In this document: positions 55,434-64,000 of the stretch, piece by piece
Numbering within the stretch: position 1 is the first letter of the stretch
Layout: the number at the start of each line of letters is the position of its first letter
NCBI GenBank assembly: GCA_018266835.1
Contig: JAFDZP010000005.1
Span: forward strand, 610,712-674,711
Reading direction: 5' to 3'
From: Bacteroidota bacterium
Lineage (GTDB): Bacteria; Bacteroidota; Ignavibacteria; Tepidaquicellales; Tepidaquicellaceae
Length of the DNA: 64,000 nt
Translations under genes and position numbers: made by a program
The notes under the pieces: model-generated
Database searches by the model: none
Told to the model about the DNA's origin: nothing
Seen by the model: the letters and a program-made list of their open reading frames with translations, nothing else

Positions 55434-55687
55434 GCGTCTGGCTAATAATAATGCATTCAAAATATTTGTGGTAAAATATTGAGCAAGAACTATTAAAAAT
55501 AAGGCTATTAGAATTATTTACTTTGATTAAAGTAAATTTTATGGGCGCTGAAGATTTCACAAAATTAAATCCCTAATGATTTAAATTGTAATCATTATTC
55601 GGGAGTTCAAATTATTTTTTGTCATCTTAAGATACCAACTCAGAAATCTTTTTATTTTTTACTCCCTATTATACTCCAATAATTATA

Positions 55688-55728
55688 TAAAAAGCCCGAT
55701 AAATTTAAAACTTACCGGGCTTTCGTAT
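55688..55728. terminator. terminator hairpin of the T9SS-associated type
   Basis: AAAGCCCGATA (55691-55701) pairs with TACCGGGCTTT (55713-55723) with one mismatch and is flanked by A- and T-runs. It matches the hairpin at 37.3 kb almost exactly. Confidence 0.8.
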
Positions 55729-55757
55729 TTTAAAATATTTTTAAATTTTTGTTTGTT

Positions 55758-58700
55758 TTATTTTACAATTACCATTCTCTTCACATCCGAAAACTTATCT
55801 GCGGTCAGCTTATAAAAATATATCCCGCTGGATAAATTCTTCGCATCAAATTGAACAGAATAATATCCTGCATCTTTAATTTCATTAACCAGAGCAGATA
55901 CTTCTCTACCATTCATATCATATATCTTCAATGAAACGAAACTGTTCGATGGCAATTGATAACTAATATTTGTTGAAGGATTAAACGGGTTTGGGTAATT
56001 CTGGGCCAGATTGTACTTTGCAGGTATCCCTATGATAACCTCTTCAGATAAATCATGAAACCCAAAATTACCATTATAATCTATCTGCTTAAGGCGATAA
56101 TTATAGTGCCCCGTGTTTAATCCAATATCAGTGAATGAGTAGCTGTGCTGGTTGTTAGTTGTTCCGTGTCCCTGTACGAAATTTATTTTTTTCCATTCAC
56201 CACCGGAAGATTTTCTCTCTATTTCAAAGCCGGAGTTATTTACTTCAGATACAGTTGCCCAATTTAATGTTACATTTCTTCCATTCAGTGATGAAGTAAA
56301 TGATGAATACTCAACGGGAAGAAGGTTATCCACATTTCCTGCGACTCCAAAATCGGAGAATGATGTCCCGGCGTTATAATACAAAACCGGATTTGTAATT
56401 GTGCCTGTTGATACCGAAAAATTTGAATTAGACCACGTCCAGGGGTTTCCGCTGTTTACTCTTTTTACTATTGCTATGTAATTTAAGTTTGATATATTCG
56501 GTATTGCACCACCTGTCAGCTCTAAATTGTAATTAGGAGATGCAAGCCCGTCGCCCGCAGTTATCGTCCAGTATTGAGGAGCAAGATTAATAAGGTTTAC
56601 ATTTCCCATGCTCGGACCTGTGGGGAGATAATTCCCGTCACCCTGATCCGGCAGTAAGCCCGAACCCGAGTTGTGAAACGTTGCTGTTAATGTTCCGCCT
56701 GTAGTCAATGAATTAAAGGCTATTTTTGCCTGCGAAAATGAGCCCGAGCCGTTATCCAAAGGGAATATATTATTTGAAGATGCTCCGCTTGCAAACCACC
56801 TCTTCAGTGTTCCTCTTATACTTCCGCCATTTCTTATAAGTGTGCCGAGATTAGAAGTACTCGTACCAATCGTTAATGTGTTTGCGCCCATATCCAGAAA
56901 TGCCGAGCTTGCTCCCAATGTTAATGTTCCGTTGATTACAAGAGAAGATTCTCCGGTAACAATCTGACTGTTATTTACTGTAAGATTATTCAGTGAAGTT
57001 ACACTTCCGGGAATATGAATACTTGCTGCAGTACCGTTTATAGTAAGATTAGATGTTGAGCCGCCTGATAATAAAGTAGATGCTCCCGAGCCGCCAATAG
57101 GATTACTAATTGTTAAAGTATTTGCTCCAATGCTAAAGCTTCCGTTGCCTGAAATCAAAGTTAATGTTCCTCCTACCGTTACATCTCCACCAAGATTTAT
57201 TCCTGAAGTGTTCGTGCAGTAAATATTATTGTATGTATCGGCAGGAAGAGTCTGCGTACTGCTTCCGCTTAACTGGTATGTGCCGTTGCTTTTAAATGTG
57301 TTTGTAGTAAAAGAACTGACCTGCGTTCCAAGCGCTCCCGTATATGAAAGTGTGCCTGTACCGGAAATCGAAGTTGTGCCTGAACCTGTCAGTGTATTTG
57401 CACCCAGGGTTAATGTAGCTCCACTTCCTACGGTAACCCCTCCTGTAATTGTAAGACTTTGTCCCAAAGTAACTGAACCTCCCGAACCTGATACAGTTAA
57501 ATTTTTAACATTGCCTGTAAAAGTTGATGCAGGCAAAGTAATTGAACCTGTATTTGTAAATGCTACTGTTGCGCTTGCATTGCTTGCATTGATATTGCCG
57601 GATGTTCTTGCAGGCGAGCTTCCTGAAAACGTTAATGTGTTTGCACCGACTGTTAATGTTCCTGCCGTCAGAGTTAATACGCCTGCAATAGTCGGGCTGC
57701 CGCTTAAACTGAAACCGCCTGCATTGTTAAGCTGAAGGTTTGTTAAAGACGCTCCGGATATTGTAGCCCCGGAACTAGTCAACTGAATTTTCCCTGAACC
57801 GGTATGTGAACCTGTGCCTTCAATATTTCCTGCAACGGGAATTGTAAATCCACCGTCTGCAAGTGTTCCTGCCGTTAATCGTAAATTACCGGTTATAGTA
57901 GGTGCAGCTGTTGCTGTTATAGTCCCGCCGCCCGCGCTATAAATTTTTAAATTCCCGAAGGTTGCTCCTGAGATAGTAGCTCCGTCTGTTTCTATTTGCA
58001 ATTCTCCGGCACCTGTGCAAGTGTGAGTACCTGTGCCTGTAACATTTCCGTAAACAATAACCTGATTTGTGGTACTTGCTAAGGTCCCTGCAGTCAGATT
58101 TAAATTTCCATTCGTTCTTATTTCTGTGCTCGCGGTTTTAGTTCCTGAACCGGAAATCGTCAGGTTGCCATAATATTGAGATGAATTTAAACTAGCTATT
58201 GACTGATTTGAACCTCCATATTCTACTGTACTGGCAGCCCCTAAAGAATGAGTGCTGTAATTTGAAGGAAAAGTATTTGTACCTCCGATTCTTAATGTTG
58301 CTCCGTCTGATACAGTTAAAATTCCTCCCGCTGAAGAACGGTTTATTGTAAAACCAAATAGGTTAAACGTTCCTGCGCTCACAGTTAAATTTCCTGCAAA
58401 AGTTGTTCTGTTTGCATCAAGCGCAACCGAACCAAAGGTATTATTTATTACAAGATTCGCAGGAACACGCGTTCCTGAAGTATTGAATTCATCCGTTGAC
58501 ATGGTTTGATTTGCTGTTGAGCTTGCATATTCCAATATTGAAGACGGTCCGTAAGTAAAATTTGCTCCGTTATTATCTAAAGTTGCTGAGCCTTGAATAC
58601 TGAACGTTCCGTTTACAGTAAAATCCGAATTAACAATTTTTTTTACGCCTGAACCACTTATTATCAGATTTGTTAAAACATTTGCAAATGTACCGCCGTT

Positions 58701-59576
58701 TGCTCTTGCGGCTGTACTTTGATTTCCTGCGCGGGCGTATTCAACAGTTCCGTCAAAGATAATTGTATTCATACCGATGTAAGGAGTTGCGCCTGTTAAT
58801 ACTAATTTTCCTCCTGTTTTAACCCATAGAGTATCGCTTATGCTGTTATCATCATATCCAAAGACAACGTCAGTAGCGCTTCCGGATGCCGCGGAAATAA
58901 CTGTTGCTCCGCTTTGTATTATGAAGTTGCTGTTGTCTCGTGTATTCTGAGCCGGTGCCATTCTCGCATCAATTGCCATATTGAGTGTTCCTGATACAAC
59001 ATTAAAGCTTCTGCACTTGAAAAAAGTATTAAAACTTGCTGTCTGACCTGAATTAAGATTTATTTCCAAATCAAACCCGTTAGGGCTGGAAATATTAGCA
59101 ATACCTACACCCCACTCGCCAACCTCGGTCAGATTTCTTGTGTTACCCACAACAGAAATTTTTCCTGTAGTTGAGGTTATCCAGGCATCATGTCCTGCAG
59201 GAGAAGTTGATGAAGAACCAGGGATTGTTCCGACAGAGCCTGAATAAGCTCTTATCTTGCCGTTAAGGCTTAATGTATTTGATCCTAATGCAAGAGCGGT
59301 AGTAGAATTATCTTTATTGAGATGTAAATCATTGCAGGATTCATTTCCTGTAAGTGTTACTGTATGACCACGCTGAATGTAAACATTGTTGGTTGAGCCG
59401 GGCTTTGATGAAGCTGTAACCCAAGATGAACCGTTATATGTCTGCCAGTTTGCGGCAGTACTCCAGATAACGGAAGTTTGTCCACTTCTGTAATCACCTG
59501 TAGTCTGAGCAATTAAGTTTGCTGCAGACATAAGAAGAACAACCAAACTAGAAATTAAAAATAATAGAGTTTTCAT
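55758..59576 (-). CDS. giant exported repeat protein with T9SS sorting domain
   Basis: 1272 residues. Signal peptide ends near SAANLIAQ. It starts with a VIWSTAANWQTYNGSSWV-type domain found in many T9SS cargo proteins. A long Gly/Thr/Ser-rich solenoid follows with repeating units such as LRLTAGTLADGG, LTLTAGTLTVGANTL and ATISGA. Near residue 1090 comes an Ig-like PVEYSSFTSSLNGRNVTLNW region. The end has NYPNPFNPSTNISYQLP and KRMVIVK, the T9SS signal. Likely a cell-surface adhesin or shell protein. The long plus-strand frame within it is only a shadow of the repeats. Confidence 0.87.
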   Translation of the reverse strand: MKTLLFLISSLVVLLMSAANLIAQTTGDYRSGQTSVIWSTAANWQTYNGSSWVTASSKPGSTNNVYIQRGHTVTLTGNESCNDLHLNKDNSTTALALGSNTLSLNGKIRAYSGSVGTIPGSSSTSPAGHDAWITSTTGKISVVGNTRNLTEVGEWGVGIANISSPNGFDLEINLNSGQTASFNTFFKCRSFNVVSGTLNMAIDARMAPAQNTRDNSNFIIQSGATVISAASGSATDVVFGYDDNSISDTLWVKTGGKLVLTGATPYIGMNTIIFDGTVEYARAGNQSTAARANGGTFANVLTNLIISGSGVKKIVNSDFTVNGTFSIQGSATLDNNGANFTYGPSSILEYASSTANQTMSTDEFNTSGTRVPANLVINNTFGSVALDANRTTFAGNLTVSAGTFNLFGFTINRSSAGGILTVSDGATLRIGGTNTFPSNYSTHSLGAASTVEYGGSNQSIASLNSSQYYGNLTISGSGTKTASTEIRTNGNLNLTAGTLASTTNQVIVYGNVTGTGTHTCTGAGELQIETDGATISGATFGNLKIYSAGGGTITATAAPTITGNLRLTAGTLADGGFTIPVAGNIEGTGSHTGSGKIQLTSSGATISGASLTNLQLNNAGGFSLSGSPTIAGVLTLTAGTLTVGANTLTFSGSSPARTSGNINASNASATVAFTNTGSITLPASTFTGNVKNLTVSGSGGSVTLGQSLTITGGVTVGSGATLTLGANTLTGSGTTSISGTGTLSYTGALGTQVSSFTTNTFKSNGTYQLSGSSTQTLPADTYNNIYCTNTSGINLGGDVTVGGTLTLISGNGSFSIGANTLTISNPIGGSGASTLLSGGSTSNLTINGTAASIHIPGSVTSLNNLTVNNSQIVTGESSLVINGTLTLGASSAFLDMGANTLTIGTSTSNLGTLIRNGGSIRGTLKRWFASGASSNNIFPLDNGSGSFSQAKIAFNSLTTGGTLTATFHNSGSGLLPDQGDGNYLPTGPSMGNVNLINLAPQYWTITAGDGLASPNYNLELTGGAIPNISNLNYIAIVKRVNSGNPWTWSNSNFSVSTGTITNPVLYYNAGTSFSDFGVAGNVDNLLPVEYSSFTSSLNGRNVTLNWATVSEVNNSGFEIERKSSGGEWKKINFVQGHGTTNNQHSYSFTDIGLNTGHYNYRLKQIDYNGNFGFHDLSEEVIIGIPAKYNLAQNYPNPFNPSTNISYQLPSNSFVSLKIYDMNGREVSALVNEIKDAGYYSVQFDAKNLSSGIYFYKLTADKFSDVKRMVIVK

Positions 59577-59739
59577 AGGGATTTCTTATTTAGTTATAGG
59601 GATAAATTTTTTAATTCCGATAAAACTAATTTATCTCTATCTTCATAGCAAAAAGAAATTTTTCAAAAATCCCGTTTTTGAATGGCAAATGTTGTGGTAA
59701 ATAATTAATTAACAGTAATTTGCAACTAATTGATTTTTT

Positions 59740-61197
59740 ATGCTTTCTACCTCTACAATTGAAATACTTAAAAAACTGAATTCACCTGAGCTTAAACGTC
59801 TTGGGGATTTTATCAACTCACCATATCACAATTCTACAAAAGGTCTAGATAAAATTTACAAGATTGTATCGAAGGCATATCCTGATTTTACCTCACGAGA
59901 TTTAGAATCCGAAGCTATGGCAAAAAAAGTTTTCGGACCCGGAGCTTACAAAGAAAAGAGGTTAAAGAATCTTTGCGCAGAATTCGGAAATCTCCTAAAA
60001 AAATTTATCGGACATGAGACCTTATATATTGATAAACCTGAACTGAATGTTTTCATCGCAAAAGGGCTTTCATTAAAACACTTGTTTGAAATCTCAAATA
60101 AATTTATTGTCAAAAGTATAAAGGAAAACAATGACGGATTATTATCAGCAGCGGATACTTTTCATTATAAATTTTATCTCAATAAATTATACATTGAAAA
60201 TCTTGGAACTCTCCGTCTTCAGGAAACACCACAATATGAAGACACCAATCTTGAAGTAACAGAACAATTATTAATTTTTTTCCTGAGAACACTTTTTTCT
60301 AATTCTCTGGAGAACAACACAAACGGAAAATTGTTTGAGATAAAGGAGGATAAGCTTCTATCCGAAATTGAAAGCGCATTTGATATAAAGAAAATTCTCA
60401 CCTATATGGAAAGTGTGAATCATAAGTATTACTCTTTTTTAAAAATTGATTATTTGTTCTATACCTACTCCTTTAATGATATTACTGAAGAGCAATATAT
60501 GGAGTTGAAAAACTTAATATTAAATTCTATAAAAAAATTTACCAAAGATGATAAAATTTTTACTATTTACAAAATATTTCAGCTAATTCACCTCAAGATG
60601 GTACCCTTGGATAAAAGGTATTTAGAAGATATTTTAGAATTTACGAACGTATTCAAAAATTTAAATATTTACCCCGATGCTTTATTAGAACCCTTTAATC
60701 ATGGAATGTTCAGAGATATTTTTACAACTGCGATTATACTTAAAAAATTTGAGTGGGCGGAAAATTTTGCAGATGAATTTATTAACTATCTAAGTATGGA
60801 ATTAAGGGAAGGTATGAATAATTTCAGCAAAGGTATTTTAAGTTTTAAGAGAGGAAAGTATATGGATTCTTTAAATTATTTTCAGAAAGCAGATATAGTT
60901 GATATCAATGATAAAATTCAGATTCGTTTTTATTACATGATGAATTTAATTGAAATGAAGGCGTTTGAAAACGCACTTTCATCGTTAAGTTCTTTCAGGC
61001 AGTTTTGTATGGAGAGCAAAGAAATTCCCGAAATGCACAGAGAGAAAATAGAAAGATCTCTGAAGTATTTTAATGAAATTATTAAGTGTGAGTTAAGCGG
61101 TGAGAGAATGGATAGCTTTCTACATGAAAGTTTGAATTCCGGAGAAATTATTGCTCAAAAACAATACATCATGGAAAAAATGGAGAAGCTTAAGTAA
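59740..61197 (+). CDS. helical protein of unknown function, FINSPYxNS family, copy A
   Basis: 485 residues, helical, no signal peptide. It starts MLSTSTIEILKKLNSPELKRL and carries GDFINSPYHNSTKGLDKIYK and YKEKRLKNLCAEFGNLLKKFIG. The C-terminal part has LSFKRGKYMDSLNYFQKA and NLIEMKAFENALSSLSSF, resembling tetratricopeptide units. It is divergent (163 bp) from the giant T9SS gene at 55.8 kb and is followed after 39 bp by copy B. Function unknown. Confidence 0.72.
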   Translation: MLSTSTIEILKKLNSPELKRLGDFINSPYHNSTKGLDKIYKIVSKAYPDFTSRDLESEAMAKKVFGPGAYKEKRLKNLCAEFGNLLKKFIGHETLYIDKPELNVFIAKGLSLKHLFEISNKFIVKSIKENNDGLLSAADTFHYKFYLNKLYIENLGTLRLQETPQYEDTNLEVTEQLLIFFLRTLFSNSLENNTNGKLFEIKEDKLLSEIESAFDIKKILTYMESVNHKYYSFLKIDYLFYTYSFNDITEEQYMELKNLILNSIKKFTKDDKIFTIYKIFQLIHLKMVPLDKRYLEDILEFTNVFKNLNIYPDALLEPFNHGMFRDIFTTAIILKKFEWAENFADEFINYLSMELREGMNNFSKGILSFKRGKYMDSLNYFQKADIVDINDKIQIRFYYMMNLIEMKAFENALSSLSSFRQFCMESKEIPEMHREKIERSLKYFNEIIKCELSGERMDSFLHESLNSGEIIAQKQYIMEKMEKLK

Positions 61198-61236
61198 AAT
61201 AATTAATGAACCCTTTTTTTAATCTATCATCCCCCT

Positions 61237-62694
61237 ATGCTTTCAACTTCAACAATCGCAATTCTAAAATCGTTAAACCCGCAGGAGATTAAGCGGTTCG
61301 GCGATTTCATTAATTCCCCTTATCACAATTCTACTAAAAGTATTGATAAGATTTACAAGATTGTATCAAAAGCATATCCTGAATTTGCCTCGCAAGATTT
61401 AGAGCCGGAAACTATGGCAAAAGAAGTTTTTGGCGCGGGGGCTTATAAAGAAAAGAGATTAAAAAATCTCTGCGCAGAGTTTGGCAGCCTGCTTCAAAAA
61501 TTCATTGGATATGAGCAGATAAATGAAAATGGTCTTGAGCTGGATATTAATATAACAAAAGGACTTGTTATGCGAGGAGTGTTCAAAAGCGCAGTTAACT
61601 TCATTGAAAAAAGCGAGGCAAGAACTGAAGAAATTCCGTTTTTCCATTCCGACTTAATTCACTACAGATACAACATTGGTTGCGGCAAGAAACAAATCAA
61701 GGGAGCTTCACAAAATGCTTTTTACAAGAATGAGCTTAATGAAATTGAAAATGAACGCTGCGATGCATTAGTCTCATTATTTATGAGAGATTTTTATGAA
61801 GCAGCTCATATGTACGATGTTTCGAAAGGGCTTGGCTATTTGACTAATGTAAACGTTTTAGAAAACTTCATAGATGCATTTGATATCAGTTTGTTTCTTG
61901 ACTCCCTTAAAAAAACAAACAACAAATATTACACATTTATAAAAACTCACTATCAGCTCTACTATCATTTTAAAAATGAAATAAGTGAAGAACTTTTTTA
62001 TGAACTTAAAAATGACGTATTTAAGCTCGCTCATTTAGTCGGCCAACTGAATGCTTTTGATTTAATATTAAAAACAATTCATTTGATACAAATTAAATTA
62101 GCTCCTATTGACAGAAAATATTATCACGATATAGTTGACTTCGGAAAGTTATTTTGCGAATTAAAAATATTTGAAACCAACGAGGAAGTCAAAATTTCTA
62201 TAGGAACAATAAATGATATATTTCTTCCCGCTGTTATTGTAAAAGAATATGACTGGGCGGAAGAATTTGCTAGAGAGTATTGCCAGTATCTGGAAGAAGA
62301 TTTAAAAGAAAATCAGCTGAACTATTGTCTGGGTGTATTAAGCTTTAAAAGAGGTAGGTATGAAGAGTCATTAAATTTTCTTAACAGCATTAAGCTTACT
62401 ACATTTCAACAAAAGCATTCCGTATATTATTATTACCTTATGAATTACATTGAAATGAGAGCTTTTGAAAATGCGCTCTCAACATTGCAGGCTTTTAAGC
62501 AGTTCTTTATTGACCAGAAAAATTTGCCGGTATTTTTTCAGGACGCAAACAAATCATTGAAATATTTTCACGAAATAATTAAATGTGAAATGGATGGCAA
62601 AAGAATTGACGGGTTGCTTTATGAAGAGGCAAAAGCTAAAAGTAGTTTTCCACACAAGATATACGTAATTGAAAAAATGGAAAAGCTGATGTGA
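61237..62694 (+). CDS. helical protein of unknown function, FINSPYxNS family, copy B
   Basis: 485 residues. The first ~92 residues closely follow copy A (GDFINSPYHNSTKSIDKIYK, YKEKRLKNLCAEFGSLL), the middle diverges, and the C-terminal part is again similar (LSFKRGRYEESLNFL, IEMRAFENALSTLQAF, SLKYFHEIIKCEM). This tandem duplicate probably shares the transcript of copy A. The conserved ends with a variable middle suggest a common partner-binding role with differing specificity, which is inference. Confidence 0.72.
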   Translation: MLSTSTIAILKSLNPQEIKRFGDFINSPYHNSTKSIDKIYKIVSKAYPEFASQDLEPETMAKEVFGAGAYKEKRLKNLCAEFGSLLQKFIGYEQINENGLELDINITKGLVMRGVFKSAVNFIEKSEARTEEIPFFHSDLIHYRYNIGCGKKQIKGASQNAFYKNELNEIENERCDALVSLFMRDFYEAAHMYDVSKGLGYLTNVNVLENFIDAFDISLFLDSLKKTNNKYYTFIKTHYQLYYHFKNEISEELFYELKNDVFKLAHLVGQLNAFDLILKTIHLIQIKLAPIDRKYYHDIVDFGKLFCELKIFETNEEVKISIGTINDIFLPAVIVKEYDWAEEFAREYCQYLEEDLKENQLNYCLGVLSFKRGRYEESLNFLNSIKLTTFQQKHSVYYYYLMNYIEMRAFENALSTLQAFKQFFIDQKNLPVFFQDANKSLKYFHEIIKCEMDGKRIDGLLYEEAKAKSSFPHKIYVIEKMEKLM

Positions 62695-62726
62695 GAATTT
62701 CTTCTGAGAAGTTAATATATAAAACA

Positions 62727-62760
62727 AAATCCCTGTAACCTTTATAGATTACAGGGATTT
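62727..62760. terminator. terminator after the tandem FINSPYxNS genes
   Basis: AAATCCCTGTAA (62727-62738) pairs perfectly with TTACAGGGATTT (62749-62760). T-rich sequence follows. Confidence 0.85.
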
Positions 62761-62767
62761 ATGTTTG

Positions 62768-62813
62768 CGGTCCCAACGGGATTCGAACCCGTGTTTTCAC
62801 TGTGAAAGAGTAA
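62768..62813 (-). other. tRNA-Glu(UUC) 3' half remnant, probable att site
   Basis: On the minus strand the sequence reads CTTTCAC (a seven-base anticodon loop with UUC), AGTGA, then a short variable region, ACGGG-TTCGAAT-CCCGT (T-arm), TGGGACC and a discriminator. This is the 3' half of a tRNA-Glu. No matching 5' half lies within the expected distance on the other side. Confidence 0.65.
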
Positions 62814-62899
62814 TTCACAGATTCAAATGTACAAAATTTTAGCAGAATCGAATTTTTTATTTACTAAACTTACCTGTTTTTACCTCACTTTTTCAAAAA

Positions 62900-62921
62900 T
62901 TGCTAACGGATTGCTAACGGA
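62900..62921 (+). repeat. tandem 11-bp direct repeat
   Basis: TTGCTAACGGA occurs twice without a gap, about 90 bp from the tRNA remnant. Such short direct repeats can be arm sites for a tyrosine recombinase; this is only a suggestion. Confidence 0.4.
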
Positions 62922-63371
62922 AAATTTTACAATTATGTTTAAATCATTCGTCAAGGTTAGTTTGAAACTTTGAGCTGTTTTATTTTATATACCACTGATT
63001 TTATAGAGTATCTCAATCGCTTCACTTGGATAACAAGCATATAAAACCTCACTCCCCTGCAATTTTAAAATTCTTTATCTAAGCATTATAAATTAACCAG
63101 AACTAATAAATGAGTCAATTACATTCTTGAATCAGATGTATCAGATAATCTAAGTTGGCTAATCATAACTGGTTCAAAATTGACGGATTTTTTTATTTTA
63201 AAACGTTTATTAGGAATTGTCCTGTACAATACAGTCTAATTTTTGTTAACTGCATACGAATTTAAATTCATGTCAATGATAAAATTTGGCAAATCTACCT
63301 ATATATGAGTAACACTAGCTTGATAATTTTAAAATTATACTTTAGCTTGCCACTGTAGAAATATTTCTCAC

Positions 63372-63416
63372 CTTTGTAATTACAAAGTCAAAATTCCGAG
63401 TGGCCACTCGGAATTT
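63372..63416. repeat. two adjacent perfect palindromes
   Basis: CTTTGTAATTACAAAG (63372-63387) is a perfect 16-bp palindrome. AAATTCCGAGTGG/CCACTCGGAATTT (63391-63416) is a perfect 26-bp one followed by TATTT. They stand about 90 bp before the start of the next gene. Confidence 0.7.
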
Positions 63417-63508
63417 ATTTATCTCTTAGTACAATTTCAGATTAAGAATTTTTCAATTGAAGTAAAATTCTTAACAAATTCATTTATTTCAATAAAATAA
63501 AAATAAGT

Positions 63509-64000
63509 ATGAAAAATAAAATTATTTTAATTTTATTATGGATTACTATGTCCATAATAGGTTACAAAAATATTCATGCACAAGATGATTCACCTCCTGA
63601 GGAGACAGCGTTTGGTTCTAAAGATGTCAGCGGGATGTTTAATGAAAGGGGTTATCAAAAATCTAGTTCGGTTAACTTTGATGAGCAGGAAATTATAAAT
63701 GATTTCAATGGAAATCTCATGTATAAAATACCTCTTGCTTCCGGAAAAGATGTAGGAGATTTGGCATATGAGGTTTCTCTGAACTATAATGGTAACGTAA
63801 ATTATATTATCAATACAGCTGATTCAACAGCGCAGCTTTGGATACACGGGCAGTTACATCAGTATAATATTACTGCGCCAGGCTGGATTGTAAACTTCAA
63901 TGGGTTTGCTGTTCAAATGCTTAATTTCGAGAATCGTTTTTTTACTCGTCCAACAAATGGCTCCCCAACAAACGGAAGAGATGTAAGATTATTAGCAAGT
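63509..64000 (+). CDS. start of a large secreted protein, RHS/YD-like
   Basis: 164 codons from the ATG at 63509, open to the window end. The signal peptide is MKNKIILILLWITMSIIGYK to about NIHAQ. The mature start contains DFNGNLMYKIPLAS and YEVSLNYNGNV, then TAPGWIVNFNGFAVQML. The GNL.Y.IPL...VSLNYNG pattern resembles N-termini of large RHS/SpvB-like secreted proteins in Bacteroidota. Its class is uncertain without the rest of the gene. Confidence 0.65.
   Translation, partial: MKNKIILILLWITMSIIGYKNIHAQDDSPPEETAFGSKDVSGMFNERGYQKSSSVNFDEQEIINDFNGNLMYKIPLASGKDVGDLAYEVSLNYNGNVNYIINTADSTAQLWIHGQLHQYNITAPGWIVNFNGFAVQMLNFENRFFTRPTNGSPTNGRDVRLLAS

Larger units (their letters stand above)
62695..63508. 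other. gene-free interval at a probable integration boundary
   Basis: 814 bp. It contains a terminator, a tRNA-Glu 3' half (62768-62813), a tandem 11-bp repeat (62900-62910, 62911-62921) and two perfect palindromes (63372-63387, 63391-63416). The part from 62.93 to 63.36 kb is A/T-rich with no clear gene. Confidence 0.65.

Noticed and set aside
57229..57735. 168-codon plus-strand frame inside the 1272-residue T9SS gene
   Set aside because: Val/Pro-rich reverse shadow of Gly/Thr repeats; the T9SS frame on the other strand has signal peptide and sorting domain.
62768..62820. Complete tRNA gene
   Set aside because: Only the 3' half is recognisable; no acceptor 5' strand or D-arm within tRNA distance.
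1..64000. CRISPR array, transposase or integrase genes
   Set aside because: No regularly spaced repeats of CRISPR type and no recognisable transposase or recombinase were seen on either strand.

Overview
AT-rich bacterial chromosome fragment, most likely from the Ignavibacteriota or a close relative in the FCB (Bacteroidota/Chlorobiota) superphylum. Three secreted proteins end in type IX secretion (T9SS) sorting domains with the NYPNPFNPxTxIxYxLP-style motif, which is typical of Ignavibacteria-like lineages. Many genes lack strong Shine-Dalgarno sites, and several start with TTG or GTG. The lineage call is inference from these traits; no rRNA gene or intact tRNA gene was seen.

Left part (1-23 kb) is mostly housekeeping. 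It has the end of an O-antigen ligase/polymerase, a DinB-fold protein, the oxidative pentose phosphate set gnd-zwf-pgl, an orphan Rcp1-like response regulator, a heme-degrading-type monooxygenase, gpmA and cdsA. A repeat-rich gene-free stretch follows (10.1-10.9 kb), then scpA-scpB-rluB-lysS, a transsulfuration pair (cystathionine beta-synthase and a gamma-type PLP enzyme), a PAP2 phosphatase, queE, a DUF3108 protein, a family-9 glycosyltransferase and a LON-domain protein.

22.5-31 kb is an iron-sulfur cluster locus on the minus strand, iscR-iscS-iscU-iscA-hscB-hscA then fdx-iscX. It is interrupted by a superoxide dismutase with archaeal-like features, a lipoprotein and three tandem paralogous exported proteins. 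A 13-bp dyad matching the core of the type 1 IscR site lies just upstream of iscR.

31-43 kb and 55.7-62.7 kb are surface-protein regions. They hold a DUF6600-type lipoprotein, an Nbr1-FW-like double Ig protein, a desaturase, three T9SS cargo proteins (407, 1397 and 1272 aa) and a degraded C-terminus of a fourth. Three paralogous ~485-aa proteins of unknown function (FINSPYxNS motif) sit divergently beside the two giant T9SS proteins. A possible transcription attenuator precedes the 1397-aa gene.

43.4-49.4 kb is a five-gene ergothioneine operon: a flavin disulfide reductase, an EgtUV-like ABC importer, EgtB and EgtD. The substrate-binding half of the importer's permease fusion appears circularly permuted, which I consider the most unusual protein architecture in the window.

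49.9-55.4 kb holds ion-transport and membrane genes: a frameshifted CPA1 antiporter, a CLC channel, DUF389 and DUF305 proteins. The right end (62.7-64 kb) has a tRNA-Glu 3' half remnant, which suggests the boundary of an integrated element, followed by palindromes and the start of a large secreted protein that runs off the window.
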